Positions 9,701 through 19,181 of a stretch of DNA of 64,000 nucleotides are shown piece after piece. The notes beneath the pieces are model-generated. The model searched no databases. It had not been told where the DNA came from and saw nothing but the letters and a program-made list of their open reading frames with translations. The position numbers were made by a program, and so were the translations under genes. Origin of the DNA: Hyphomicrobiales bacterium (GTDB lineage: Bacteria; Pseudomonadota; Alphaproteobacteria; Rhizobiales; Rhizobiaceae); the NCBI GenBank assembly GCA_021775415.1, contig JAJFHV010000014.1:62001-126000 (forward strand), written 5' to 3'. Each line of letters begins with the position of its first letter. Within the stretch, counting starts at the first letter, position 1.

Positions 9701-9799
9701 ATGTGCGAAGATGCACACTACAATTCATGCACCAAATTTGGGTTTGTCACGATTACCGGTTGCAGACTTCAAGTTGAAATGACAAAAGGTGTGCCATGA
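9701..9799 (+). CDS. Possible 32-aa upstream peptide coupled to coaD
   Basis: A 32-codon ORF begins at ATG 9701 behind a strong GGGAGG ribosome-binding site (9689-9694) and ends in a TGA that overlaps the coaD ATG in an ATGA junction (9796-9799). The peptide has three cysteines (residues 2, 10, 21) and no membrane helix. It may be a real small protein or a leader peptide whose translation delivers ribosomes to coaD, which itself has only a modest AAAGGTG signal. No homology is recognised. Confidence 0.4.
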   Translation: MCEDAHYNSCTKFGFVTITGCRLQVEMTKGVP

Positions 9800-10290
9800 A
9801 AAGAACGGCATTCTATTCGGGCTCATTTGACCCAATGACCAATGGTCATCTCGATATACTGAGACAGTGTCTGTCGCTGGCAGACGCGGTTGTAATTGGT
9901 GTTGGAGTTCATCCCGGCAAGAAGCCGATGTTTTCTTTTGAAGAACGCGCTGAATTGATCAACAAATCTGTCAATGACCTGAAAGAGGCGGCTGATGTTG
10001 AAGTCAGTGTGCGTTCTTTTGACAACTTGGTGGTGGATGCGGCGGCAGATGCAGGTGCAACTATCCTCGTGCGCGGTGTTCGTGATGGTAGTGATCTTGA
10101 CTATGAAATGCAGATGGCTGGCATGAACGGAGCAATGGCACCAGGTATAAAAACCGTATTACTGCCTGCCAGTCCTGATGTCCGTCATATTACCGGCACT
10201 CTTGTCCGGCAAATCGCCAGAATGGGGGGCGATGTTTCTTCCTTTGTGCCACCGCCTGTATTGGAAGCGCTCAAAGGCAAAGTAGCCTAA
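9796..10290 (+). CDS. coaD: Phosphopantetheine adenylyltransferase
   Basis: CoaD converts 4'-phosphopantetheine and ATP to dephospho-CoA, the penultimate step of CoA synthesis. The 164-residue protein has [16 protein letters not shown] with the nucleotidyltransferase (T/H)xGH motif at residues ~15-18, [19 protein letters not shown], the [16 protein letters not shown] substrate loop, and the C-terminal [12 protein letters not shown]. Length is typical. It begins the run coaD-ppi-ppi-queA-tgt, which is conserved in Rhizobiales. Confidence 0.97.
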   Translation: MKRTAFYSGSFDPMTNGHLDILRQCLSLADAVVIGVGVHPGKKPMFSFEERAELINKSVNDLKEAADVEVSVRSFDNLVVDAAADAGATILVRGVRDGSDLDYEMQMAGMNGAMAPGIKTVLLPASPDVRHITGTLVRQIARMGGDVSSFVPPPVLEALKGKVA

Positions 10291-10322
10291 ACTCTCAATC
10301 CTATTCTCGAAAGAATTATGCA

Positions 10323-10892
10323 ATGAAAATCCTGTCTCGGTTCATGACTGTCGTCCTATTGTGTGTTGGTCTTGCGGCTTGCAATCAAAGTGACAAGGCA
10401 AGTCCAACGCAAACATCACAAGAATCAAATACGGTTTTGCTGGAACTCAAGGACGGGCAGGTGGAAATCAAGCTTCGCCCGGATCTGGCTCCAAATCACG
10501 TAGCGCAAATCCGCACCCTGACAGAACAGGGGTTTTACGACGGGATTGTTTTTCATCGGGTGATAGATGGGTTTATGGCTCAAAGCGGTGATCCAACCGG
10601 TACTGGCCGTGGCGGTTCAGAGCTTCCAAACATCAAGGCTGAATTCAGCGAAACCCGTTTCACACGCGGCATGCTTGGTATGGCGCGATCACAAAGCCCG
10701 GACAGCGCCAATTCCCAGTTCTTTATCATGCTTGCGGACGGGGATTTCCTGAATGGCAAATATACGGTGTTTGGCGAAGTGACCTCAGGCATGGAGCTGG
10801 TCGACAACATCAAAAAGGGTGACAAGGCCGCAAATGGTGAAGTTACCGAGCCGGACAAAATCATAACAATGCGCCTTGTGGGCACTAACTAA
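10323..10892 (+). CDS. Periplasmic lipoprotein cyclophilin (peptidyl-prolyl isomerase)
   Basis: 189 residues. The N-terminus is a lipoprotein signal (lipobox LAAC, acylated Cys about residue 20), so the enzyme is expected to be membrane-anchored in the periplasm. The cyclophilin core follows: ITY-like YDGIVFHRVIDGFMAQSGDPTGTGRGG with the catalytic Arg, then SQFFIMLADGDFLNGKYTVFGEV. It catalyses cis-trans isomerisation of Xaa-Pro bonds and assists folding. It is 26 bp upstream of a second, cytoplasmic cyclophilin of closely similar sequence, evidently a tandem duplication. Confidence 0.95.
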   Translation: MKILSRFMTVVLLCVGLAACNQSDKASPTQTSQESNTVLLELKDGQVEIKLRPDLAPNHVAQIRTLTEQGFYDGIVFHRVIDGFMAQSGDPTGTGRGGSELPNIKAEFSETRFTRGMLGMARSQSPDSANSQFFIMLADGDFLNGKYTVFGEVTSGMELVDNIKKGDKAANGEVTEPDKIITMRLVGTN

Positions 10893-10918
10893 TCAAACTC
10901 TAACTCTGGAAAATTATT

Positions 10919-11386
10919 ATGAGCAAAGAATCAGACAACACCATCATCATGGAAACCACTCAGGGCAAGGTGGTAATTGAATGCCGCCCGGATCTGGCGC
11001 CTAATCATGTAGCGCAGGTCAAGGCCTTGGCAAGTGAAGGATTTTATGACGGCATCGTCTTTCACCGGGTAATCGAAGGGTTCATGGCACAGGTTGGCTG
11101 CCCCCATGGCACCGGCACCGGCGGCTCATCCAAGCCGGACATCAAGGCCGAATTCAATAGTGAACCACACACACGCGGTGTTTGTTCCATGGCACGCTCG
11201 CAGAATCCGGACTCCGCCAATTCGCAATTTTTCATCTGTTTTGGTGATGCGGCTTTTCTGGATGGCCAGTACACCGCCTGGGGCAAGGTCACCGAAGGCA
11301 TGGAAAACATCGACAAGATCAAACGCGGTGAGCCAGTAAGCGATCCGGATTCGATTGTTTCAATGAAAGTGGCATCCGCCAGCTAA
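10919..11386 (+). CDS. Cytoplasmic cyclophilin (peptidyl-prolyl isomerase)
   Basis: 155 residues without a signal peptide. It shares the active-site stretch FYDGIVFHRVIEGFMAQ and the SANSQFFICFGDAAFLDGQYTAWG region with its upstream neighbour, so the two form a periplasmic/cytoplasmic paralogue pair. It catalyses prolyl isomerisation. ATG at 10919 is preceded by CTGGAAAATTATT, a weak ribosome-binding site. Confidence 0.95.
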   Translation: MSKESDNTIIMETTQGKVVIECRPDLAPNHVAQVKALASEGFYDGIVFHRVIEGFMAQVGCPHGTGTGGSSKPDIKAEFNSEPHTRGVCSMARSQNPDSANSQFFICFGDAAFLDGQYTAWGKVTEGMENIDKIKRGEPVSDPDSIVSMKVASAS

Positions 11387-11428
11387 TACATTTGCTGAGC
11401 CAGATGTTCCGTGGTTCAGTAAATTTAG

Positions 11429-12499
11429 ATGCGCGTTGACCTTTTTGATTTTGAATTACCAGAAGACCGGATCGCCCTGCGTCCGGTAAGCCCCAGGGAT
11501 TCTGCAAAATTGCTCGTCGTTGAAGGTGGCCAGTTAGAGGACAAGTTGGTGAGTGATCTCGCCGACTTGCTTCACCCCGGTGATGCGCTGGTTTTCAACG
11601 ACACCAAAGTTATTCCGGCGCATCTGGACGGCATTCGTGTGCGTGACGAAATGGCCGCGCGAGTGTCTTTTACACTTCATACCAGGCTATCGGACACGAA
11701 CTGGTTGGCGTTTGTGAAGGGTGCAAAGAAACTTGCAGCCGGTGATCGTGTTTGTTTTGGAACCACCAATGAGGCATGTCTTGCAGGAGCGCTCGCTGGC
11801 GAAGTGATGGACAAGCGTGAAGCCGGTGAAGTCGAAATCGCGTTTGAGTTATCCGGATCTGCACTGGATGAAGCACTGGCAAACATCGGTCAAATGCCCC
11901 TGCCGCCATACATAGCCTCAAAGCGAGACACGGATAGTCAGGATACGAACGACTACCAGACTGTCTACGCCCGGGAAGAAGGCGCTGTTGCTGCCCCGAC
12001 TGCAGGATTGCATTTTACACCCGCGCTTTTGGAAAAATTGGGAGAGAGGGGTGTATCAAGCCACTTCGTAACGCTGCACGTTGGGCCAGGCACGTTTTTG
12101 CCGGTGAAGGTGGACGACACGGATACACACGAGATGCATTCAGAATGGGGATGGGTGCCGGACCGGACCGCCGAAGCCCTGAACAAGGTGCGCAACGATG
12201 GTGGCCGGATCATCTGTGTTGGTACGACTTCGTTGCGTTTACTTGAAAGTGCAGCGGAAAAGGATGGCCGCATCATGCCATGGGAAGGTCAAACTGATAT
12301 CTTCATAACCCCTGGTTACGAATTTCGAACAGCAGATATATTGATGACCAATTTTCACCTGCCGAAATCAACATTGTTCATGTTGGTATCTGCTTTTTGC
12401 GGACTTGAATCCATGCAAGGCGCCTATGCCCATGCGATAAAATATCACTACCGGTTTTATTCCTATGGTGATGCCAGCCTGTTATATCGCGCCTCATGA
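11429..12499 (+). CDS. queA: S-adenosylmethionine:tRNA ribosyltransferase-isomerase
   Basis: QueA transfers the ribosyl moiety of SAM to preQ1 in tRNA to give epoxyqueuosine. The 356-residue protein starts [19 protein letters not shown], has [12 protein letters not shown], the [10 protein letters not shown] motif, [10 protein letters not shown], and the C-terminal [16 protein letters not shown], all QueA signatures. Length is normal. Its stop overlaps the tgt start by 4 bp, matching the consecutive steps in queuosine synthesis. Confidence 0.97.
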   Translation: MRVDLFDFELPEDRIALRPVSPRDSAKLLVVEGGQLEDKLVSDLADLLHPGDALVFNDTKVIPAHLDGIRVRDEMAARVSFTLHTRLSDTNWLAFVKGAKKLAAGDRVCFGTTNEACLAGALAGEVMDKREAGEVEIAFELSGSALDEALANIGQMPLPPYIASKRDTDSQDTNDYQTVYAREEGAVAAPTAGLHFTPALLEKLGERGVSSHFVTLHVGPGTFLPVKVDDTDTHEMHSEWGWVPDRTAEALNKVRNDGGRIICVGTTSLRLLESAAEKDGRIMPWEGQTDIFITPGYEFRTADILMTNFHLPKSTLFMLVSAFCGLESMQGAYAHAIKYHYRFYSYGDASLLYRAS

Positions 12500-13629
12500 C
12501 CAAAACGCCTTTTTCATTCGATGTTCTGGCCACCGATGGTACTGCGCGACGCGGATTGATTAAAACCAATCGCGGTGAAGTTCGTACGCCTGCGTTCATG
12601 CCGGTTGGCACTGCCGCGACCGTCAAGGCGATGTATATGGACCAGGTGCGAGAACTTGGGTCCGACATCATTCTTGGCAACACCTATCACCTGATGTTGC
12701 GGCCCGGAGCGGAGCGGGTAGAAAAGCTAGGTGGCCTGCGCAAATTTTCCGGCTGGACCGGGCCGATATTGACTGATTCTGGCGGGTTTCAAATCATGTC
12801 GCTGGCTGGTCTTCGCAAGCTCACCGAAAAAAGTGTTATTTTTCAATCTCATATCGATGGCGCGAAATATGAAATGTCGCCTGAGCGCTCCATTGAAATT
12901 CAAAGTTTGCTCGGTTCAGATATCCAAATGCAACTGGATGAATGCATTGCGTTGCCCGCAAAGACAGATGAAATTGAGCGTGCGATGGAGCTGTCTTTGC
13001 GCTGGGCTGAACGTAGCGCAAATGCATTTGGTGACCAACCGGAACGCGCCATGTTTGGAATAGTTCAGGGCGGCGACAATGTGAAATTGCGTCTGCGTTC
13101 TGCCGAAGCACTGAGTGCCATGGACCTCAAGGGATACTCAATTGGTGGACTGGCAGTTGGCGAACCTCAGGAAGTAATGCTGGAAATGCTGGATGTGACA
13201 TGCCCGGCGTTGCCGACAGAAAAGCCGCGTTATCTGATGGGTGTTGGGACGCCGGACGACCTGTTGGAAAGTATCGCACGCGGCGTGGACATGTTCGACT
13301 GCGTCATGCCGACCAGGGCAGGGCGTCACGGTCTTGCATTTACACGTTATGGAAAAATCAATTTGAAGAATGCGCGCCATGCCGAAGATTCGCGCCCGCT
13401 GGATGACAGTTCTGATTGTCCGGCAACAAAAGACTATTCGCGTGCTTATTTGCACCACCTTGTTCGTTGTAATGAGGCGCTGGGTGGCATGTTGTTGACT
13501 TGGAACAATCTGCATTACTACCAACAGTTGATGGCAGGCATTCGTGAAGCAATTTCAAACGGTCGCTACGCGAAATTCATCGCCGAGACCAAAGCCGGTT
13601 GGGAAAAGGGCGATATTGAACCGATATAG
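12496..13629 (+). CDS. tgt: Queuine tRNA-ribosyltransferase (tRNA-guanine transglycosylase)
   Basis: TGT swaps guanine 34 for preQ1 in GUN-anticodon tRNAs. The 377-residue protein shows [17 protein letters not shown], the catalytic DSGGFQ near residue 95, GIVQGG, the LMGVGTP loop and the second catalytic Asp in [12 protein letters not shown]. The zinc ligands usually written CxCxxC-H are altered here: the segment around residues 305-322 reads [20 protein letters not shown], so only one cysteine precedes YSRAYLHHL. This variant is worth noting but occurs in other TGTs. It overlaps queA by 4 bp. Confidence 0.96.
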   Translation: MTKTPFSFDVLATDGTARRGLIKTNRGEVRTPAFMPVGTAATVKAMYMDQVRELGSDIILGNTYHLMLRPGAERVEKLGGLRKFSGWTGPILTDSGGFQIMSLAGLRKLTEKSVIFQSHIDGAKYEMSPERSIEIQSLLGSDIQMQLDECIALPAKTDEIERAMELSLRWAERSANAFGDQPERAMFGIVQGGDNVKLRLRSAEALSAMDLKGYSIGGLAVGEPQEVMLEMLDVTCPALPTEKPRYLMGVGTPDDLLESIARGVDMFDCVMPTRAGRHGLAFTRYGKINLKNARHAEDSRPLDDSSDCPATKDYSRAYLHHLVRCNEALGGMLLTWNNLHYYQQLMAGIREAISNGRYAKFIAETKAGWEKGDIEPI

Positions 13630-13642
13630 AGGGAAATTGGAG

Positions 13643-13933
13643 ATGATATCACCGTATGTCGTAAACTGGATTGCGCTGATTGTGCTTGTTGTGGCAACTG
13701 CGTTTGAACACTACTGGGTATGGGGGGTGGTGTTTCTTTTTTGGGCTGTTGGTTCCTGTTACACGCGTGAGGTGTTTCTCCTGTTTCCGATTGAACGGGA
13801 TAAAACACCGGTTCTTTACTGGCTTGTCTGCGTATTTTGGGCAGGATTTGGACTATGGTATCTGTTTACAGACATCCTCTGGCGAATAGGCATCTACAGC
13901 GTTCTGGGGTTTGATCTATACGGAGGCACTTGA
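13643..13933 (+). CDS. Small integral membrane protein, unknown
   Basis: 96 residues from ATG 13643, with three likely membrane helices (NWIALIVLVVATAFEHYW, VVFLFWAVGSCYT, LYWLVCVFWAGFGLWYLF) and many Trp/Tyr. No family is recognised with confidence. It starts 13 bp after tgt and ends one base before the likely start of the Rieske oxygenase gene, so it could be a membrane partner of that enzyme or only an operon neighbour. Confidence 0.65.
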   Translation: MISPYVVNWIALIVLVVATAFEHYWVWGVVFLFWAVGSCYTREVFLLFPIERDKTPVLYWLVCVFWAGFGLWYLFTDILWRIGIYSVLGFDLYGGT

Positions 13934-13934
13934 T

Positions 13935-15083
13935 TTGCCAAAGCAACTTCTTCCCAGGGAGGCGTATACGTCTGCCGAATGGTTCAGCAGGGAGCAGGAA
14001 AATCTGTTTTCCAAAACCTGGTCTTTTATCGGACTTGCATCTGAAATTTCCAAACCCGGAGACTTTGTAACCGGTAAAGCCGGTCACTATCCCGTTGCGG
14101 TAGTCCAAAATTCCGATGGAGAACTACGTGCCTATCACAATTTGTGCCGCCATCGCGGTACCGAGTTGCTTGAAGGCCAGGGCAACACGGGAAAGACCCT
14201 GGTTTGCCCTTATCATCGATGGACCTATGGATTGAACGGGGAATTGCGGGGACTGCCCAACAAAGCCGAATGCTTCCCCGACATTAATCGCAAGGAATGG
14301 TCGTTGAAGGAAGCCTCGATCGGTGTCTTCAAGGGCATGATGTTTGTCAATCCGGATCCCAAGCAATCCTTTGATGACTGGATTGGCCCGTTAGCGGGCG
14401 CAGAATGGCCGCACGACATTGAAGATGCCTCTCTCGTTGCTGGAGAAGAGTTTGTTTACAGGTTGAAGTGCAACTGGAAGGTTTTCTTTGAAAATGCGAT
14501 TGACGGTTATCATCTTGCCTATCTGCATGAAAATACGCTTGGTGGACCACTTCCAGGCCTGAACGAATGGGAAAGCCACGGTCAAAATCTGGCATGGTAT
14601 TCCACTGAGCGGGATAGTGTTCGAAATCGCATTCCAAAGTTTGTTGAAGAGCAGGCCAGCAAATATTCAATGCTAACAATCAAAGGTGCAGAAGAGCCTG
14701 GCTATGGCGGGGTTTACATGCTGTTTCCAACTACCATCGTTACGCCAAGTCCGTGGTCGTTGACCCTTTCCCGAATGGAGCCGGTTGATCCAGATACCAC
14801 CTTGCTTCGAGCGAGAACCTGGATCACCAAATCATGGATGAACTATGCTGACAGGCTTAAGGATACCCCAGGTTACAACCCGCAAAGTGGAATGATTGAA
14901 TCGGATCATTGGAAGGTCCACCCGCTGGAGACCGGTGACTTTCAAACTGAAGATGTTTGGGTTTGCGAAAAAATGCAACGATCGCTCCACTCACCGGTCT
15001 ATTCGGTCGGACCGTATTCCAAGGGTAGCGGTGGTGAGGCAATGCTTGAGGAGTTCCAGAAGATGGTGCTGGGCTATCTTTAA
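13935..15083 (+). CDS. Rieske [2Fe-2S] aromatic-ring/betaine-type oxygenase, alpha subunit
   Basis: Alpha subunit of a Rieske non-haem iron oxygenase, which inserts oxygen into or demethylates its substrate. It has the Rieske ligands C-x-H (CRHRG) and C-x2-H (CPYHRWTYG) in the first ~110 residues and the mononuclear iron region NWKVFFENAIDGYHLAYLHENT. The length (~382 aa) fits the family. I chose TTG 13935 because a perfect GGAGG (13922-13926) lies 8 bp upstream, whereas the TTG at 13911 has no ribosome-binding site and overlaps the upstream gene. The substrate is unknown. No reductase gene is adjacent. Confidence 0.88.
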   Translation: MPKQLLPREAYTSAEWFSREQENLFSKTWSFIGLASEISKPGDFVTGKAGHYPVAVVQNSDGELRAYHNLCRHRGTELLEGQGNTGKTLVCPYHRWTYGLNGELRGLPNKAECFPDINRKEWSLKEASIGVFKGMMFVNPDPKQSFDDWIGPLAGAEWPHDIEDASLVAGEEFVYRLKCNWKVFFENAIDGYHLAYLHENTLGGPLPGLNEWESHGQNLAWYSTERDSVRNRIPKFVEEQASKYSMLTIKGAEEPGYGGVYMLFPTTIVTPSPWSLTLSRMEPVDPDTTLLRARTWITKSWMNYADRLKDTPGYNPQSGMIESDHWKVHPLETGDFQTEDVWVCEKMQRSLHSPVYSVGPYSKGSGGEAMLEEFQKMVLGYL

Positions 15084-15517
15084 GTGCTGGCACCTGAATA
15101 AGGCTCCATCTTGACGCCGGTAATTTTCCAGCTGCCATCCTGTTGCTGTTTGAGGGTGTAAACGGCCTGCCATTGTTTGCCGTTGCGGTCGGTCGCAATT
15201 ACCTCCTGATAAACTTCCCCATTAATTATCGTGTTGCGCCCGAAATTGTAAAAATCGGGGTCATACAACGGTGCGTAGCCGCCCCTGACCATTGCCATAA
15301 ATCGTTCAGTTGTCTGGAATGAATTGCGAATGGTTGGTGCGGCATGGGAAAAAGCACGGTCGTAATCAGTTTCCCGGAATGCTGAAATCTGATCCGAAAT
15401 TACGTCTTTAACAGCGGCCACGTCGCCGATCGCGACGTCTTCTGCATTGGCATATCCAACCGACATCGCCAATACAAACAGCGCAGCGACAAACACTTTC
15501 CAAACTCGGTACGGCAT
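15080..15517 (-). CDS. DUF4864 periplasmic protein
   Basis: 145 residues with a signal peptide (MPYRVWKVFVAALFVLAMSVGYANA). The mature domain, with DQISAFRETDYDRAFSHAAPTIR and RGGYAPLYDPDFYNFG, matches the DUF4864 family, an NTF2-like fold common in Rhizobiales. Function unknown. Its 3' end overlaps the 3' end of the convergent Rieske gene by 4 bp. Confidence 0.85.
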   Translation of the reverse strand: MPYRVWKVFVAALFVLAMSVGYANAEDVAIGDVAAVKDVISDQISAFRETDYDRAFSHAAPTIRNSFQTTERFMAMVRGGYAPLYDPDFYNFGRNTIINGEVYQEVIATDRNGKQWQAVYTLKQQQDGSWKITGVKMEPYSGAST

Positions 15518-15597
15518 GGTTTGTCCCTCCAGTCATCGGCTCTGTAAATGCTATCCGATTTATCTGGCGTTCGGAGAAAAAGATTCAAGACTGTGGA

Positions 15598-16638
15598 TCA
15601 ATTGCTTTCTTCATGGATCATTTGCATAGCCATGCGGCCCAGGATGGGCACAGCTTTGCCATAGGCTTTGGCTTTTTCAGGGTTGGATGCATTACCATCT
15701 ACCGATCGGCGATAGACCCCCTGCAAAATTGCAGCGATACGGAAAAACGAGAATGCCAAATAGAAGAACCAGTGCCCGATTTCCCCAATATTGCGTCGGG
15801 CACAATAGTTTTTCACATATGTCTGCTCGTCTGGAATGCCGAGCGCATCCCTGTCTACGCCGGCCAGACCTCTAAACTCACCTTCATGGGGCAACCGCAA
15901 CTGCATGCATTGATAAGCAAGATCCGCCAGTGGATGACCGACGGTTGAAAGCTCCCAATCAAGAATACCCAGGATTTTTGGTTTCTCCGTATCAAACACC
16001 ATATTGTCCAGCCGATAGTCGCCATGAACCAGCGATAGCACACCATCATCCGGTGGCATGTGGTTCTCAAGCCATTTAATCAATCGATGGATATCGTCAC
16101 AGCGATCCAGTTCGCTGGCCACATATTGTTTTGTCCAGCGTGAAAGCTGTCGCTCAAAATAATTGCCGGGAACGCCAAAATCAGAAAGACCGATGGTTGC
16201 GGGATCGATTGAATGAAGGGCAGCGAGTGCCTCGTTCATTGCATCGTAGATTTCGCCACGCTGCTTACTATCATCATTCAGTTCAAGAAGCGCTGGATCC
16301 CAAAATATCCGCCCTTCCAGATATTCCATGACGAAAAACATACGCCCGATAATGGAATCTTCCTCTGACAAGTAGAGCATTCTGGGGACAGGCACTTTAG
16401 AACCGGAAAGTGCCCGCATTACACGAAATTCCCGGTCAACTTGATGCGCAGACTTTAGCAGTTCACCAAGCGGTTTTGCTCGCAGAACGAATTTTTTCTC
16501 TTGAGTCTCAAGCAGATATGTCGGGTTGGATTGTCCGCCGTCAAATTTTTTAATGGATATCGGTGGGCTAAACCCGTCAATGACGGTTCCCAGAAATTCA
16601 CCTATCAGGTGTGTATCAAGCGGGTTGGATTCACTCAT
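15598..16638 (-). CDS. APH/ACAD10-type phosphotransferase family protein
   Basis: 346 residues with a protein-kinase-like fold: FDGGQSNPTYLLET glycine loop, VLRAKP with the ATP-binding lysine, catalytic HGDYRLDN and metal-binding ILDWELSTVGHPLADL. Homologues fused to or beside acyl-CoA dehydrogenases (ACAD10/11) phosphorylate 4-hydroxyacyl-CoAs so that they can be dehydrated. It lies at the end of a long minus-strand catabolic run with acyl-CoA-type enzymes, so a role on a hydroxyacyl-CoA is a reasonable inference rather than aminoglycoside resistance. Confidence 0.85.
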   Translation of the reverse strand: MSESNPLDTHLIGEFLGTVIDGFSPPISIKKFDGGQSNPTYLLETQEKKFVLRAKPLGELLKSAHQVDREFRVMRALSGSKVPVPRMLYLSEEDSIIGRMFFVMEYLEGRIFWDPALLELNDDSKQRGEIYDAMNEALAALHSIDPATIGLSDFGVPGNYFERQLSRWTKQYVASELDRCDDIHRLIKWLENHMPPDDGVLSLVHGDYRLDNMVFDTEKPKILGILDWELSTVGHPLADLAYQCMQLRLPHEGEFRGLAGVDRDALGIPDEQTYVKNYCARRNIGEIGHWFFYLAFSFFRIAAILQGVYRRSVDGNASNPEKAKAYGKAVPILGRMAMQMIHEESN

Positions 16639-16667
16639 TGGCTAGCCGAATGTAGCGGTGCCATGGG

Positions 16668-16913
16668 TCATCCTCCTGCCAAAAGCGGCAACACATGTAC
16701 GGTGCTGTCTGGCTTGATTTCCGCAAACCAATTGTCACGGAAAATTTCTCCATCAATGGCAACAGATACACCCTTGTTCAGGCGCGGTTTTAAACCCGGG
16801 TAAAGTTCAACAAGTTCATCCAGCAGGGCGCGAACGTTTTTGGCATCGCTATCGAGCTCGTTCGCACCGTTGGCAAGCGCCTTCAGGCCACCCCACAGGA
16901 TAATTCGGGCCAT
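16668..16913 (-). CDS. MoaD/ThiS-like ubiquitin-fold sulfur carrier
   Basis: 81 residues with the beta-grasp layout and the essential C-terminal di-glycine (VLPLLAGG). MoaD donates sulfur as a C-terminal thiocarboxylate to molybdopterin precursor Z. It starts 15 bp after the stop of the molybdenum hydroxylase large subunit, so it may provide extra cofactor sulfur for that enzyme. It differs from house-keeping MoaD in the RGG-like KVRALLDELVELYPGLKPRL segment, typical of 'MoaD/ThiS family' accessory copies. Confidence 0.85.
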   Translation of the reverse strand: MARIILWGGLKALANGANELDSDAKNVRALLDELVELYPGLKPRLNKGVSVAIDGEIFRDNWFAEIKPDSTVHVLPLLAGG

Positions 16914-16928
16914 TACACCTCAATCAGT

Positions 16929-19181
16929 CTACTTGGCTTCGTCTATCGCCTTGAGCACTTTTGGAGGCGACATCGGGATATCAGTCATTCGGATACCGGC
17001 AGCAGCCGCAAGCGCATTTGCAACGGTTGCCAATGGTGGCACGATCGATGTTTCCCCAACCCCACGTACACCATAGGGATGTCCAGGATTTGGCACTTCC
17101 AGAATAACTGCATCAATCATCGGTAAATCCGAAGCAACAGGGATGCGATAATCAAGGAAACCCGGGTTTTGTAACCGTCCTTCGTTATCGTAAATGTATT
17201 CTTCGTTCAACGCCCAGCCAATGCCCTGTACTGCGCCACCTTGAAACTGGCCTTCGACATAACTGGGGTGAATCGCCTTGCCTGCGTCCTGGAACACCGT
17301 GTAGCGAACAACTTCCGCACGTCCGGTTTCCGGATCAACTTCAACATCTGCAAGGTGGGTTGAGAAACTCACACCAGCACCATCTGCGTTGATTTCATGA
17401 TGCCCTGCGATCGGACCACCCGTGCTGCTGGCATTTGCTGCAATTTCCACAAGTGACATAGGCTTGAAGTCACCGGCGTTGGATCCGGCTGGTTTGGCAT
17501 GTCCGTCTTCCCAGACGACTGCATCTTCAGGAATGCCCCAGGTCTTTGCGGCACGTGCACACATAACTTTGCAGGCATTTCGTGATGCCTCGATTGCCGC
17601 AATTCCGCTTGCAAAGGTAACACGGCTTCCGTCGGTGACGTCATTGTAGCCGAGCGAGGCCGTATCAGCGATGATAGCTCTTACCTTTTCGTATTCGACA
17701 CCCATTTCCTCAGCTACCATCAGGCTGAGTGAGGCGCGTGAACCACCAATATCCGGTGTACCCACGGAAAGCCCGACTGTGCCATCCGCATTTACCGCCA
17801 ATGAAACACTGGTTTGGCCACCAAAATTAAACCAGAAACCACAGGCAACACCGCGCCCCTGATTTGGACCGAGTGGCGCGCTGTAGTGCGGATGGTTTTT
17901 TGCGGTCTCAAGAGTAAGGGCCAAACCGATATCGCTGAAAGTCGGACCGTAAGAGGATTTGCTGCCCGCAGATGAGGCGTTCTTCAATCGAAACTCGATC
18001 GGATCCATGCCAACTTTCTTGGCCAGCTCATCAACAACGCTTTCAATGGCAAAAGCTGCCATTGGTGCTCCAGGCGCGCGGTAGGCAACCTGTTTTGGCC
18101 GGTTGGTAACAATGTCATAGCCAACCGTTTTGACGTTTTCCAAATCATAACAGGCAAAAGCACTCATTGCGCCAAATTCGACAGGCGAACCCGGATATGC
18201 GCCACCCTGGTAGCGCAAATTGGCGAAACCAGCTGTAATTCTGCCGTCCTTCTTCACTCCGATTTTAACGTCGACGCTTGAGCTGGCGGTTGGGCCACTT
18301 GCCCGGAACACTTCATTCCGCGACATCACAATTTTTACCGGGCGATTGGATTTTTTCGAGAGTGCAAGCGCAACCGGTTCGATGAACACAGTCGTCTTTC
18401 CGCCGAACCCGCCGCCGATTTCAGATGCGGTAACCCGCAATTGGGATTCTTCAATCTTGAGCAAGTCAGCGCAAAGCTCACGGACATAGTAGTGTCCTTG
18501 GGTGCAGCACCAAAGTTCGCCGCGTCCGTCGCTGCCCAGTGTGGCAAGACAGGCATGCGGTTCGATATACCCCTGGTGGGCAGCCTCCGTCTTGAAGCTC
18601 CGCTCGATGATGATGTCGGCTTCCTTGAAGCCTTTGTCCACATCGCCATGCCCGAACTCGTGGCGGTGGGCAATGTTTGTCGGTTTGGTGGGCGCTGGAT
18701 CAACACCATCCGGCACCATGTCCTCGTGCAAGATAGGCGCGTCTGGTGCCAACGCTGCATCGACATCGGTAACGCCTTTCAGGACTTCATACTCGACCTT
18801 GATCAACTTCAGTGCTTTGCGGGCAGCAGCTTCACTTGACGCTGCAATCGCAGCCACCGTATGGCCATCATAAAGTGCCTTTTTGCCAGCCATGACATTG
18901 TCCATGACATCGGGATTGTCAAAATCTGATCCAAAATCTGCACGGGTTACAACTGCGTGTACACCTTCTGCTGCTTCAGCTTTGGAGGTGTCAATTGACT
19001 TGATCAGGGCATGGGCATGGGGGCTGCGCAAAATGACACCGTGGAGCATGCCGGGTGCAGAAACATCTGCTCCAAAACGGGCTTTGCCTGTAACCTTGTC
19101 CAAACCATCCGGTCTTAGGGGACGCGTACCAATACTTTTGAACTTGCGGGCGTCTGGGCTCACTTCTGATTGATAATTCAT
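16929..19181 (-). CDS. Molybdenum hydroxylase large subunit (xanthine dehydrogenase family)
   Basis: 750 residues. This subunit holds the molybdopterin-cytosine-dinucleotide centre of a xanthine dehydrogenase-type heterotrimer that hydroxylates a C-H bond using water. Motifs: IGTRPLRPDGLDKVTGKARFG start, GGGFGGKT, AYRAPGAPMAAFAIE, and the catalytic glutamate in VRGVGETSIVPP. The active-site loop is AYRAPG, not the AYxCSFR of true CO dehydrogenase, so CO oxidation is excluded. It is last of three translationally coupled subunit genes (4-bp overlap). The substrate may be an N-heterocycle or an aldehyde. Confidence 0.95.
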   Translation of the reverse strand: MNYQSEVSPDARKFKSIGTRPLRPDGLDKVTGKARFGADVSAPGMLHGVILRSPHAHALIKSIDTSKAEAAEGVHAVVTRADFGSDFDNPDVMDNVMAGKKALYDGHTVAAIAASSEAAARKALKLIKVEYEVLKGVTDVDAALAPDAPILHEDMVPDGVDPAPTKPTNIAHRHEFGHGDVDKGFKEADIIIERSFKTEAAHQGYIEPHACLATLGSDGRGELWCCTQGHYYVRELCADLLKIEESQLRVTASEIGGGFGGKTTVFIEPVALALSKKSNRPVKIVMSRNEVFRASGPTASSSVDVKIGVKKDGRITAGFANLRYQGGAYPGSPVEFGAMSAFACYDLENVKTVGYDIVTNRPKQVAYRAPGAPMAAFAIESVVDELAKKVGMDPIEFRLKNASSAGSKSSYGPTFSDIGLALTLETAKNHPHYSAPLGPNQGRGVACGFWFNFGGQTSVSLAVNADGTVGLSVGTPDIGGSRASLSLMVAEEMGVEYEKVRAIIADTASLGYNDVTDGSRVTFASGIAAIEASRNACKVMCARAAKTWGIPEDAVVWEDGHAKPAGSNAGDFKPMSLVEIAANASSTGGPIAGHHEINADGAGVSFSTHLADVEVDPETGRAEVVRYTVFQDAGKAIHPSYVEGQFQGGAVQGIGWALNEEYIYDNEGRLQNPGFLDYRIPVASDLPMIDAVILEVPNPGHPYGVRGVGETSIVPPLATVANALAAAAGIRMTDIPMSPPKVLKAIDEAK

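Noticed and set aside
15598-16638. Aminoglycoside resistance gene
   Set aside because: The HGDYRLDN motif is shared, but sequence type and operon place it with ACAD10-like acyl-CoA phosphotransferases.
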